A DNA stretch of 64,000 nucleotides from Streptomyces echinatus (GCF_014203595.1 NZ_JACHJK010000008.1:372001-436000); one strand, 5' to 3'; shown: positions 34,107-42,592, numbered from the stretch's first letter. A program made the numbers and translations. The notes: generated by a model not told the origin, from the sequence alone.

Positions 34107-35807
34107 ATGGACGCTCACGCCATCGAGGAGGGCCGCCGGCGCTGGCAGGCCCGCTACGACGCCGCGCGCAAGCGCGACGCGGACTTCACCACGCTCTCCG
34201 GCGACCCCGTGGAGCCTGTGTACGGGCCCCGACCGGGTGACACGTACGAGGGATTCGAGCGGATCGGCTGGCCCGGGGAGTACCCCTACACCCGTGGGCT
34301 CCATCCGACCGGCTACCGCGGGCGGACCTGGACGATCAGGCAGTTCGCCGGGTTCGGCAACGCCGAGCAGACCAACGAGCGGTACAAGATGATCCTCGCC
34401 GCCGGCGGCGGGGGCCTGTCCGTCGCCTTCGACATGCCGACGCTCATGGGCCGCGACTCCGACGACCCGCGCTCGCTCGGCGAGGTCGGGCACTGCGGCG
34501 TCGCCATCGACTCCGCCGCCGACATGGAGGTCCTGTTCAAGGACATCCCGCTCGGTGACGTCACGACCTCCATGACCATCAGCGGTCCCGCCGTGCCGGT
34601 CTTCTGCATGTACCTGGTCGCCGCCGAGCGCCAGGGTGTCGATCCGCGGGTGCTGAACGGCACCCTGCAGACCGACATCTTCAAGGAGTACATCGCGCAG
34701 AAGGAGTGGCTCTTCCAGCCCGAGCCGCACCTGCGCCTGATCGGCGACCTGATGGAGCACTGCGCGGCCGGCATCCCCGCCTACAAGCCGCTCTCCGTCT
34801 CCGGCTACCACATCCGCGAGGCCGGGGCCACGGCCGCGCAGGAGCTGGCCTACACGCTGGCGGACGGCTTCGGGTACGTGGAGCTGGGGCTCAGCCGCGG
34901 CCTCGACGTCGACGTCTTCGCCCCCGGTCTGTCTTTCTTCTTCGACGCCCACGTGGATTTCTTCGAGGAGATCGCCAAGTTCCGGGCGGCCCGGCGGATC
35001 TGGGCCCGCTGGATGCGGGACGTGTACGGGGCGCAGAGCGACAAGGCGCAGTGGCTGCGGTTCCACACGCAGACGGCGGGTGTGTCGCTGACCGCGCAGC
35101 AGCCCTACAACAACGTGGTGCGCACGGCCGTGGAGGCGCTGGCCGCCGTGCTCGGCGGGACCAACTCGCTGCACACCAACGCCCTGGACGAGACCCTCGC
35201 GCTGCCGAGCGAGCAGGCCGCGGAGATCGCGCTGCGCACGCAGCAGGTGCTGATGGAGGAGACCGGGGTCGCCAACGTGGCCGATCCGCTCGGCGGCTCG
35301 TGGTACATCGAGCAGCTGACGGACCGGATCGAGGCGGACGCGGAGAAGATCTTCGAGCAGATCAAGGAGCGGGGCCTGCGGGCTCACCCGGACGGGCGGC
35401 ACCCGATCGGGCCGATCACCTCCGGCATCCTGCGCGGGATCGAGGACGGCTGGTTCACCGGTGAGATCGCCGAGTCGGCGTTCCGCTACCAGCAGTCCCT
35501 GGAGAAGGGTGAGAAGCGGGTCGTCGGCGTCAACGTGGCGACCGGATCCGTCACCGGGGACCTGGAGATCCTGCGGGTCAGCCACGAGGTGGAGCGGGAG
35601 CAGGTGCGCGTGCTCGCCGAGCGGAAGGCGGCGCGGGACGACAGCGCCGTACGCGCCGCACTCGACGCCATGCTGGCCGCCGCGCGGGACGGCTCCAACA
35701 TGATCGGGCCCATGCTGGACGCGGTGCGCGCCGAGGCGACGCTCGGCGAGATCTGCGGGGTGCTGCGGGACGAGTGGGGCGTGTACACGGAGCCCCCGGG
35801 GTTCTGA
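34107..35807 (+). CDS. icmA: Isobutyryl-CoA mutase, large subunit
   Basis: Substrate-binding subunit of the B12 enzyme that interconverts isobutyryl-CoA and n-butyryl-CoA, linking valine catabolism to butyrate and polyketide precursors. It has 566 residues, the same as the known IcmA. The decisive residues are Phe80 in TIRQFAGF and Gln198 in EYIAQKEW; methylmalonyl-CoA mutases have Tyr and Arg there. The TIM-barrel landmarks GLSVAFDMPTLMGRDSDD and AVEALAAVLGGTNSLHTNALDE are intact. The B12-binding small subunit IcmB is not in the window; in S. coelicolor it is encoded elsewhere. A GAAGG lies unusually close to the start. Confidence 0.95.
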   Translation: MDAHAIEEGRRRWQARYDAARKRDADFTTLSGDPVEPVYGPRPGDTYEGFERIGWPGEYPYTRGLHPTGYRGRTWTIRQFAGFGNAEQTNERYKMILAAGGGGLSVAFDMPTLMGRDSDDPRSLGEVGHCGVAIDSAADMEVLFKDIPLGDVTTSMTISGPAVPVFCMYLVAAERQGVDPRVLNGTLQTDIFKEYIAQKEWLFQPEPHLRLIGDLMEHCAAGIPAYKPLSVSGYHIREAGATAAQELAYTLADGFGYVELGLSRGLDVDVFAPGLSFFFDAHVDFFEEIAKFRAARRIWARWMRDVYGAQSDKAQWLRFHTQTAGVSLTAQQPYNNVVRTAVEALAAVLGGTNSLHTNALDETLALPSEQAAEIALRTQQVLMEETGVANVADPLGGSWYIEQLTDRIEADAEKIFEQIKERGLRAHPDGRHPIGPITSGILRGIEDGWFTGEIAESAFRYQQSLEKGEKRVVGVNVATGSVTGDLEILRVSHEVEREQVRVLAERKAARDDSAVRAALDAMLAAARDGSNMIGPMLDAVRAEATLGEICGVLRDEWGVYTEPPGF

Positions 35808-35875
35808 CGGCGGATGCGTGCGGGCCGGTGGAGCACTTCCGCCGGCCCGTCGTCGTCTCCGGGAGCCTGCGGGCC

Positions 35876-37060
35876 TCAGAACTCCTGTACGAAGTACGGC
35901 TCCACGGTCATCCAGCCGTTGCCGCGGGCGCCGTTGCGGGTGCCGTTGTCGCTGCGGGCCAGGGTGTACCAGGAGTCGACGTAGTCCGGGTCGTCGGTCC
36001 ACCAGTCGTTCGGGATGGCGTCCAGGACGGCGTTCACCAGCGGGATGTAGGTGCCCTGGTCGGCGATGGTGAGCAGGACGGTGGCGATGGCCTTGGCGAG
36101 GTCGCGGTAGTTGGTGCTGCCGTCCTCCTCCATCATCACGGCGTCGGCCAGGTTGTACTTGTAGTTCGACCAGTTCACCAGGATCTGGTTCGGCCGGTAC
36201 ACCGTGCCGTCGTTGTCGAGGTACGGCATGTCGACCGGGTCGACGCGGACCTTGCCGTCCTGGCCGAAGCCGGTGACGAGGGTGTAGATCTCGGCGTCGC
36301 CCTTGACCCAGGGCTCCTCGTCGTCGGAGAGCTCCACCGCGGTGATCCGGGTGGTCCAGAATCCGGCGGCGGCCGACGCGGCCTGCCCGGCGGCCTTCCG
36401 GGTGCTCTGCGCGGTGGTGGGCACGGGGACCGCGGAGGCGACGCCGCGCCGCTGCAGCTCCGCCCCGAGGATCTTCAGACCGGCGGCCAGTGCCTTGGAG
36501 CCGTCGATGTCGACGACGTACACCGGGTGCGCCGGCGCCGTGCGCGCGTCGAGGGTGTGGGCCCTGCCGTGGCTGTCGTAGGCGGTGACGGTGGAGGTGT
36601 CGTCGTCTGAGGAGGCCGCGGCGACCCAGGGCGTGCGTCCTGCGGTCAGCGCGGGGCGCATGGAGTCGTCGCCGAGGCGCAGCCGGAGCAGCGGACCGAC
36701 CTGGCCGTCCAGGCCCTTGGCCACGGCGATGCGGTGGTCGGCGGAGGCCAGGGCGGTTTTCAGGGCGCCGTGGGCCAGCGTGGTGACGGGCACCTGGTCG
36801 GAGGCGAGGGCGGCCGTGCGGACGCGGTCGCGCCACGCGGAGTCGGAAAGGGAGCCGGCGATGGCGCGCGCGGCCTGGTCCTGGGCCGTGGCCACCGCGG
36901 AGGCGGGCGCGGGGGAGTGGGGAGCCGCCGATGTGGCCGCGGGGAAGTGGGGAGCCGCCGTTGCGGCCGCGGCGCCGAGGGTCTGCCCGGTGCCGAGGGC
37001 GGCCAGGGCGGCCGCGAGGGTGACGACGGCGCCGTGGCGGCGGCGGTGACTGGGTCTCAC
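35876..37060 (-). CDS. Secreted DUF3103-like protein
   Basis: This 394-residue protein starts at GTG 37060, 9 nt after AGGAGGACC. The N-terminus has an arginine-rich n-region (RPSHRRRHG) and a hydrophobic core, AVVTLAAALAALG, ending in an Ala-rich cleavage region, a Sec-type signal. The mature part begins with Ala/Pro repeats and then a globular domain with WVKGDAEIYTLVTGFG, DPVDMPYLDNDGTVYRPNQILVNW and the C-terminal DSWYTLARSDNGTRNGARGNGWMTVEPYFVQEF. I place it with DUF3103 by overall look; function unknown. It is convergent with icmA (68-nt gap). Confidence 0.75.
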   Translation of the reverse strand: MRPSHRRRHGAVVTLAAALAALGTGQTLGAAAATAAPHFPAATSAAPHSPAPASAVATAQDQAARAIAGSLSDSAWRDRVRTAALASDQVPVTTLAHGALKTALASADHRIAVAKGLDGQVGPLLRLRLGDDSMRPALTAGRTPWVAAASSDDDTSTVTAYDSHGRAHTLDARTAPAHPVYVVDIDGSKALAAGLKILGAELQRRGVASAVPVPTTAQSTRKAAGQAASAAAGFWTTRITAVELSDDEEPWVKGDAEIYTLVTGFGQDGKVRVDPVDMPYLDNDGTVYRPNQILVNWSNYKYNLADAVMMEEDGSTNYRDLAKAIATVLLTIADQGTYIPLVNAVLDAIPNDWWTDDPDYVDSWYTLARSDNGTRNGARGNGWMTVEPYFVQEF

Positions 37061-37208
37061 GTGGATCGGTCCTCCTGGCGAGTGGGGTGACGCTGTCAGG
37101 TGGAGCGGTTGAGCGAGAGGATCTATGCGAGTAGATCCGCGACCCAGAATGACGGTGACATGACACTGTGACAAGAGGTGTGTCGGTGTCACATGAAGAA
37201 CGTCGGGA

Positions 37209-37823
37209 TCAGTCGCCGGCCGCGGCGAGCCCGTCCAGCAGGACCGCGGTGAGCCGGGTCGCCCAGTCGGTGTCGACCGGCTCGCAGGAGACCAGGGTCC
37301 GGTGCACCACGGCGCCGGCGATCACGTCGAAGATCAGGTCGATCTGCGGGCCCGGGTCGGTCGTGTCGACGGGGATCTCACCCCGGTGCTGGGCGCGACT
37401 GCGGCCCTCGACCACCAGCCGCTTCTGCCGGGCCACGATCTTCTCGCGGATCCGCTGCCGCAGGGCCTCGTCATGGGTGGCCTCGGCGACCACCGCCATC
37501 AGCGCCGTCTTGGTCGCCGGCTGTTCCAGCAGCTCGGCGAACTGCAGCACGACGTCCTCGATGTCCGCCCGCAGGCTGCCCCGGTCCGGCAGGACCAGCT
37601 GGTCGAAAAGGGTGGCGAGGGCGTCGGTCACCAGCTCGCTCTTGCCCGCCCAGCGGCGATAGACCGTCGTCTTTGCAACCCCGGCCCGTGTCGCGACGTC
37701 TCCCAAGGTGAGCCCGGACCAGCCGAGTTCGACCAGAGCCTCCCGGGTCGCGGCCAGGATCGCGGTGTCGGCGGCCGCGCTGCGCGGGCGTCCGGTACGG
37801 CTGGCGGGGGTGCGGCTCTGCAT
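37209..37823 (-). CDS. TetR-family transcriptional regulator
   Basis: This 204-residue protein starts at ATG 37823. It has an N-terminal helix-turn-helix at about 17-60 (AILAATREALVELGWSGLTLGDVATRAGVAKTTVYRRWAGK) and a ligand-binding helical domain like that of the TetR_C_16 or AefR-type subgroup. It lies upstream of the secreted protein gene in the same direction (148-nt gap), so it may control that gene or a distant target. No palindrome stood out in its short upstream region. Confidence 0.87.
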   Translation of the reverse strand: MQSRTPASRTGRPRSAAADTAILAATREALVELGWSGLTLGDVATRAGVAKTTVYRRWAGKSELVTDALATLFDQLVLPDRGSLRADIEDVVLQFAELLEQPATKTALMAVVAEATHDEALRQRIREKIVARQKRLVVEGRSRAQHRGEIPVDTTDPGPQIDLIFDVIAGAVVHRTLVSCEPVDTDWATRLTAVLLDGLAAAGD

Positions 37824-38031
37824 CCCATGACCATAACCGGCCGTTCACGCGGCGCCGTGAGAGAGATCACCGGTGTGTGGTGTTGCCGGGTGCCCTCATG
37901 GCATTACGCTACGGGTCGTAGCGAAAGCTCGTGAGGGACGTACACGGGCGACGACCATCAGGCGTGGGGTGGGGACCCGGCGCCGCACAGCGCTTTTTCA
38001 TTCAGGCGCCGGATCGGGGGAGGATAGACGC

Positions 38032-39003
38032 ATGCAGCCACGGAACATGTCCATGAGCGGTGTCGTCGACCTCGCCGCGGTGAAGGCCGCCCAGGAGGCC
38101 AAGGCCAAGGCCGAGCAGACGCGCGCCGAAGCCGCCAGGCAGGGCGGGACGGGGGCCGTCTCTCCGGCCGATCTCGTCATCGACGTCGATGAGGCGGGGT
38201 TCGAGCGGGACGTCCTGCAGCGCTCCGCCGAAGTACCCGTCGTCATCGACTTCTGGGCCGAGTGGTGTGAGCCCTGCAAGCAGCTCAGCCCGGTCCTGGA
38301 GCGGCTCGCCGTCGAGTACGACGGGCGCTTCCTCCTCGCCAAGATCGACGTCGACGCCAACCAGATGCTGATGCAGCAGTTCGGGGTGCAGGGCATCCCG
38401 GCCGTGTTCGCCGTCGTCGCGGGCCAGGCGCTGCCGCTCTTCCAGGGGGCGGCCGGCGAGCAGCAGATCCGCCAGACCCTGGACCAGCTGGTGACGGTCG
38501 CCGAGCAGCGTTTCGGGCTGACCGGTCTGACCGTCGACCCGGACGCCGAGCCGGGCGGTGCCGCGGCCGCGGCACCGGCCGAAGGACCGTACGACGCGGC
38601 GCTGAACGCCGCCGCGCAGGCGCTGGACGCGGGCGACCTGGCCGGGGCCGTCCGGGCGTACCAGAGCGTGCTGGCCGACGACCCGGCCCACCCGGAGGCC
38701 AAACTGGGCATGGCCCAGGCGGAGTTGCTCCAGCGGGTGCAGGACATGGACCCGCAGAAGGTGCGTCAGGAGGCCGCCGAGCGGCCGAAGGACGTCGATG
38801 CGCAGATCGCCGCCGCCGACCTGGACCTGGTGGGCGGTCATGTGGAGGACGCCTTCGGGCGGCTCATCGAGACCGTGCAGCGCACGGCGGGTGACGACCG
38901 GGACGCCGTACGGCGCCGGTTGCTGGAGCTGTTCGAGGTCGTGGGCCCGGAGGACCCGCGGGTGATCGGGGCGCGCCGGGCGCTGGCCCGGGCGTTGTTC
39001 TGA
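38032..39003 (+). CDS. Thioredoxin-TPR protein, CnoX/YbbN-like
   Basis: This 323-residue protein runs from ATG 38032, 8 nt after GGGGGAGGA. A charged, Ala/Lys-rich helix (residues 12-37) precedes a thioredoxin domain (about 45-160) whose active site is WCEPC (Cys79, Cys82), followed by QQFGVQGIPAV with the cis-Pro. From about residue 195 tetratricopeptide-like helices follow, with ALDAGDLAGAVRAYQSVLADDPAHPEAKLGMA. This fusion matches YbbN/CnoX, a holdase that passes clients to chaperonin and protects them under oxidative stress. The E in CEPC replaces the usual G. The gene stands alone. Confidence 0.9.
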   Translation: MQPRNMSMSGVVDLAAVKAAQEAKAKAEQTRAEAARQGGTGAVSPADLVIDVDEAGFERDVLQRSAEVPVVIDFWAEWCEPCKQLSPVLERLAVEYDGRFLLAKIDVDANQMLMQQFGVQGIPAVFAVVAGQALPLFQGAAGEQQIRQTLDQLVTVAEQRFGLTGLTVDPDAEPGGAAAAAPAEGPYDAALNAAAQALDAGDLAGAVRAYQSVLADDPAHPEAKLGMAQAELLQRVQDMDPQKVRQEAAERPKDVDAQIAAADLDLVGGHVEDAFGRLIETVQRTAGDDRDAVRRRLLELFEVVGPEDPRVIGARRALARALF

Positions 39004-39066
39004 CCAGTCGCTAAACGCCACGGCTTGTGATGCCGGGGTGAAAGATTCGCCGACGAGGCGTCACGG

Positions 39067-39100
39067 GGCCGCGCTTTACCAAATCTTGGTAATCGCGGCC
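39067..39100 (+). terminator. Long hairpin downstream of the thioredoxin-TPR gene
   Basis: GGCCGCG (39067-39073) pairs with CGCGGCC (39094-39100), and inside it TTACCAA (39076-39082) pairs with TTGGTAA (39086-39092). It lies 64 nt after the stop codon. A second hairpin, AAGCCGTTG (39122-39130) with CAACGGCTT (39155-39163) and an inner TCTGGA/TCCAGA stem, follows and ends in TTT. Confidence 0.6.
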
Positions 39101-39104
39101 TCTG

Positions 39105-39117
39105 TTACTCGGAGTAA
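39105..39117. promoter_or_regulatory. TTACTC-G-GAGTAA inverted repeat
   Basis: A perfect 6-bp inverted repeat around one base, between two hairpins. It shares TTACT...AGTAA arms with the site at 39232 and with the icmA palindrome. Possible operator; position and strand of the affected promoter are unclear. Confidence 0.35.
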
Positions 39118-39231
39118 ATCGAAGCCGTTGGTCTGTCTGGATTCGTCCAGAGATCAACGGCTTTGCTCTGCCCATGATTGCCACCGAGTGTCGCGGACCG
39201 AGATCGGTCGGTCGTCCTCCGGTTATCCGGC

Positions 39232-39249
39232 CGTTACTAGCCAGTAACG
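39232..39249. promoter_or_regulatory. CGTTACT-N4-AGTAACG palindrome in the leader of the DUF6230 gene
   Basis: Perfect 7-bp arms (39232-39238 and 39243-39249) around AGCC, 377 nt upstream of ATG 39626. The TTACT...AGTAA pattern is of the type bound by TetR-like acyl-CoA regulators. It most likely marks the promoter of the DUF6230/DUF6114 unit. Confidence 0.45.
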
Positions 39250-39625
39250 AACCCCCTTGTGTCCGGGCCGAGAATGCACCACGATCGGCGACGCTCGGTC
39301 CATTCCCGTACCCCGGCATCCGGCCGGGTCGCGGGAGACTCTGGGTCCCCACCGAGCAGGCCCTGCGGCAGTGGCGCCGGGTCTAGGGCAGGGGGGTCTT
39401 CGCCGGCCGGCGAAGCCTGTCCAGCAAGGTTGTGCGTGATGTGTGTCAGGCGCGACCAGTGGTTGTCGCTCGGGGGTGATCGCCGGTGATTCGGGCGCGA
39501 ACGCGCCTCCGGGTACGGGCGCTCTCCTTCCCGAGGACGTAGCACTTCTCCCATCCCTGCCTGACCGAGCCGCCGACTGGGGCGCGAGTCAGGGCCAGGA
39601 GATGTACGTCCGAGAAGGAGGAAAT
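39250..39625 (+). other. Long non-coding leader of the DUF6230 unit
   Basis: About 375 nt with no plausible gene. A hairpin-forming stretch with TTCGCCGGCCGGCGAA at 39403-39418 (perfect 16-nt palindrome) lies in the middle, and a strong AAGGAGGA ribosome site (39615-39622) ends it. Whether the leader is transcribed is not known. Confidence 0.4.
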
Positions 39626-40285
39626 ATGGAGTCCCAGGTGCGTGGCGGGACCAGATGGAAGCGGTTCGCTGTGGTCATGGTGCCCAGCGTCGCCGCGACG
39701 GCAGCGATAGGTGTCGCCCTCGCGCAGGGCGCCCTCGCGGCCTCGTTCAGTGTGTCGGGCCAGGAGTTCAAGGTGAGCGCCGGCAAGCTCGTCGGCCACG
39801 GCTTCACCCAGTACGGCTCGCTCGACACGGGCAAGAGCCTGGACGGCAGCGAGGACCAGGCGCACCCGGTGGCGGTCTCGGCCTTCAACACGGCCGAGAT
39901 CACCAACATGTGCCAGTCCGTGGTCACGCCGATCCCGTTCCTGAACAAGAACGTCACCCTGAAGCTGACGGCCGGCGACAAGGGTAAGGACGTCGAGGCG
40001 TCGAAGCTCTACATCGACGTTGCCAACCTCAAGGCCGACGAGGCCGTGTTCAGCGAGATGGACATCGGCGTCGCGGCGGGCAGCGCCACCAAGGGCCCCA
40101 GGCCCAACAGCGAGGAGTACAGGCAGAAGCACTCCAGCCCGTACGGGTTCGCGCAGCAGGCCGACACGGCCACGCTGACCGGCGTGGAGCAGACGGCGTG
40201 GGCGACCACCGCCGGTACGTTCAAGCTGTCCAACCTGCACATGGGGCTGCAGTGGGGCAGCGGCAAGGGCATCGAGTGCTACTAG
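39626..40285 (+). CDS. DUF6230-family protein with N-terminal membrane anchor
   Basis: This 219-residue protein starts at ATG 39626 behind AAGGAGGA. After a basic start (VRGGTRWKRF) comes one hydrophobic helix, VVMVPSVAATAAIGVALAQGALAASF, a signal or anchor. The mature part is beta-rich: FSVSGQEFKVSAGKLVGHGFTQYGS near the start, and a central region with two cysteines (NMCQSVV and the C-terminal IECY). The next two genes run in the same direction, and the third protein has a similar C-terminal beta domain. Function unknown; extracytoplasmic location is likely. Confidence 0.8.
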   Translation: MESQVRGGTRWKRFAVVMVPSVAATAAIGVALAQGALAASFSVSGQEFKVSAGKLVGHGFTQYGSLDTGKSLDGSEDQAHPVAVSAFNTAEITNMCQSVVTPIPFLNKNVTLKLTAGDKGKDVEASKLYIDVANLKADEAVFSEMDIGVAAGSATKGPRPNSEEYRQKHSSPYGFAQQADTATLTGVEQTAWATTAGTFKLSNLHMGLQWGSGKGIECY

Positions 40286-40402
40286 GCACTCGGTGACGGG
40301 CGGGGAAGCCGCTGGTTTCCCCGCCTAGCCTCCCTGCCCTCACCGGCCGTCCCACCCCAGCACCACTTCACAGAGCAACGCCGCACCAGGGAGCTGTTTT
40401 CC

Positions 40403-40951
40403 ATGAGCGCCGAGACTTCTGCCGCCCCCGGCCAGTTCACCCACCGTAGGCAGCAGTTCCGCGCCTGGCGGGGCAACCGCCCGTTCTGGGCGGGTCTGTA
40501 CGTCATGCTCGGTGGTTTTCCGATCATGTACTTCCCGTACGCGCACATCAAACTGGGCTCGCTGACGGTGGCGATGGCGACCACCGCGGGAGCCGGATCC
40601 CTGATCATCGGCGTGCTCCTCGTCGTCCTGGGACTGACCCTGTGGTTCCAGCAGCACGTACGGGTCTTCGCCGGCGTCGCCGCGATCCTGCTTGCGCTGG
40701 TGTCCCTCCCGGTCTCCAACTTCGGCGGCTTCATCATCGGCTTCCTGTTCGCGCTGTTCGGCGGGGCCATGGCGGTGGCCTGGGCGCCGTCGAAGCCCGG
40801 CCGCCGGAAGGCGGCCGAGACGGCCACGGAGGACGGCGACGACGCACCCGGGGACGCGCTGCCCGAGACGGACCAGCAGGTGGACGAGGCAACCGATCTG
40901 TCAGGAACGAGCCCGGCCTACGGGGCGAACGGGAGGCACAGTGCCGGCTGA
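40403..40951 (+). CDS. DUF6114-family membrane protein
   Basis: This 182-residue protein runs from ATG 40403 with four predicted helices (about 25-45, 50-75, 85-100 and 103-125) in a compact N-terminal half: FRAWRGNRPFWAGLYVMLGGFPIMYFPY, a family mark. The last 55 residues are acidic and disordered. It follows the DUF6230 gene by 117 nt and its end overlaps the next gene's start by 11 nt. The constant pairing of the two families suggests a joint envelope role, but none is known to me. Confidence 0.82.
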   Translation: MSAETSAAPGQFTHRRQQFRAWRGNRPFWAGLYVMLGGFPIMYFPYAHIKLGSLTVAMATTAGAGSLIIGVLLVVLGLTLWFQQHVRVFAGVAAILLALVSLPVSNFGGFIIGFLFALFGGAMAVAWAPSKPGRRKAAETATEDGDDAPGDALPETDQQVDEATDLSGTSPAYGANGRHSAG

Positions 40952-42341
40952 CGAGGTGACGCGCGGGGCCGCTGCGGACACGGCCCGTGCGAGAACCGGG
41001 CCGCGGCACGCGGCCCCGAAGAGGCCGCTGTTCACCAGGTTCCACATGCCGGCCGGCAAGGCGATAGCAAGCGTGGCGATGCCGACCGCGGTGATCGTGG
41101 GCCTCGGGTTCACGTCCTCGCTCGCTCTCGCCGACAACGGCGGCCCTTCGCCGTCGAACAGCCAGCAGGCCGAGGAGTACAAGGACTGCGTCAAGGCGCT
41201 GGGCGACGACAAGGACCCCTCCGCCTCGCCGTCACCGTCCGCCTCCGCCGACGCCGGCCAGGATGCGCAGGACGGCACGGACGGCAAGGACACCGGCGGC
41301 ACCGGGGACACGGGCACGACCTCTTCGCCGGATTCAGGTTCCGGCGACAAGGCGGAGCCCTCGAAGAGCCCGTCGACCGGCACGCCCGGCTCCGGCGACA
41401 CCTCCGGCTCCGGCGACACCTCCGGCACCGGTGACACCTCCGGCTCCGGCTCCGCCGGTGACACAGCGGAGCCGGCCCCGGAGAAGACCGCGGAGAAGCC
41501 CGCGGACAAGGGCGGCGACATCCTCGGCACCATCGGTGACACGCTCGGGGACATCCTCACCGGCGGCCACAAGGACACCCCGTCGGACACCCCCACGCCG
41601 GCCGACACCGCCACCCCGACGCCGTCCGCGTCGCAGTCGTCGGCCCCGGCCCCCTCGTCCAGCACCGCCCCCGCGGACACCGGCAAGACCGGCGACTCCG
41701 CGCAGGACGAGGTGAAGAAGGCGACGGACACCGTCCAGGACACGGTGAAGAAGACCGTCGGGGACAAGGCGAAGGACACCGTCGAGGACGCGGGCAAGAA
41801 GGCGGAGGACGCCGCGGACACTGCGGACGCCGGAACCGCGTCGCCGACCCCCGGCCCCTCCGCCAAGGACTGCCTGGCCGCCACGGAGGACGAGGGCGGC
41901 GTCGACAACAAGGTGATGGTGGCGGACGACCCCTGGTACCTGAACGCCAGCTCCCTGTACCTGAAGCGCGCCGACTACCAGGGCATCGTCGAGGTGCAGA
42001 CGGCGAGCGGCGCCAAGAAGAAGGTGCTGAAGTACGTCATCTCCGGCGGCACCGAGATCGGGGACCTCCACCAGACGGTGAAGGACAAGCTGACGAAGAA
42101 GACGTACCACGTCCAGGCGGCCAAGGGCTCGGAGTCCACCATCACCGGCGGCGACACGGTGATGTACACCGAGAGCATCTCGGGCAACCTGTTCGGGCTG
42201 ATCCCGGTGACGTTCAGCCCCGACAGCCCGCCCCCGCTGAACATCCCGTACATCTACTTCACCAACGTGAAGGTCACCCAGGCCGCCCAGTTCGGCGGCA
42301 ACCTGACCATCCCCGGGATGCGTCAGTACGTCGAGGACTGA
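40941..42341 (+). CDS. Secreted or anchored protein with long acidic Ser/Thr/Pro linker and C-terminal beta domain
   Basis: This 466-residue protein starts at GTG 40941 behind GGGAGG, overlapping the DUF6114 gene by 11 nt. It has a cytoplasmic N-terminus of about 35 residues, one hydrophobic stretch (AIASVAMPTAVIVGLGFTSSLALA), then about 250 residues rich in Asp, Thr, Ser, Gly and Pro (repeats like SGDTSGSGDTSGTGDTSG), a Lys/Asp amphipathic stretch, and a C-terminal domain of about 160 residues beginning DCLAATEDEGGVDNKVMVADDPWYL and ending MRQYVED. The C-terminal domain resembles the DUF6230 protein in pattern. Function unknown. Confidence 0.8.
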   Translation: MPADEVTRGAAADTARARTGPRHAAPKRPLFTRFHMPAGKAIASVAMPTAVIVGLGFTSSLALADNGGPSPSNSQQAEEYKDCVKALGDDKDPSASPSPSASADAGQDAQDGTDGKDTGGTGDTGTTSSPDSGSGDKAEPSKSPSTGTPGSGDTSGSGDTSGTGDTSGSGSAGDTAEPAPEKTAEKPADKGGDILGTIGDTLGDILTGGHKDTPSDTPTPADTATPTPSASQSSAPAPSSSTAPADTGKTGDSAQDEVKKATDTVQDTVKKTVGDKAKDTVEDAGKKAEDAADTADAGTASPTPGPSAKDCLAATEDEGGVDNKVMVADDPWYLNASSLYLKRADYQGIVEVQTASGAKKKVLKYVISGGTEIGDLHQTVKDKLTKKTYHVQAAKGSESTITGGDTVMYTESISGNLFGLIPVTFSPDSPPPLNIPYIYFTNVKVTQAAQFGGNLTIPGMRQYVED

Positions 42342-42376
42342 GCGCCGCCCTCGCCGAGAACCTATCCGGGAGCCGC

Positions 42377-42415
42377 GACCGTGCCCCGCCGGGTGTGACC
42401 CGGCGGGGCACGGTC
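42377..42415 (+). terminator. Strong terminator after the DUF6230/DUF6114 unit
   Basis: An 18-bp perfect stem (42377-42394 with 42398-42415) and a 3-nt loop GTG, 35 nt after the stop codon. Confidence 0.85.
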
Positions 42416-42431
42416 CTTCCCGTTCGCGAGC

Positions 42432-42581
42432 GTGCAGCTCTCGCCTCAACCCAAGGGCGATATGTTCCTGGTGCGCGGTGGCGCGTTCACGGAGGAGCCG
42501 TTCCACATCCGGCTGGGCTTCTACCGGGAGAACTTCGGCACGCTGGCGCGCGCCATGGCGGAGGCGGCGGCGCAGGTGTGA
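42432..42581 (+). pseudogene. Fragment resembling the C-terminus of a PLP aminotransferase
   Basis: Downstream of a strong terminator, an open stretch ends at TGA 42579-42581 and encodes Q-L-S-P-Q-P-K-G-D followed by MFLVRGGAFTEEPFHIRLG and FYRENFGTLARAMAEAA. The G-G-A-F...H-I-R-L-G-F pattern is like the last strands and helix of class I/II aminotransferases, and third positions are almost all G or C, as in real genes. The rest of the enzyme is missing and there is no ribosome site or promoter. I read it as a gene remnant; a short real peptide is less likely. Confidence 0.45.
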
Positions 42582-42592
42582 CACCGGTGAAA

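Noticed and set aside
34080..37166. Long minus-strand frame across icmA and the secreted protein gene
   Set aside because: It runs antisense to icmA, whose product matches its family over the full length, and it is in the wrong frame for the secreted protein.
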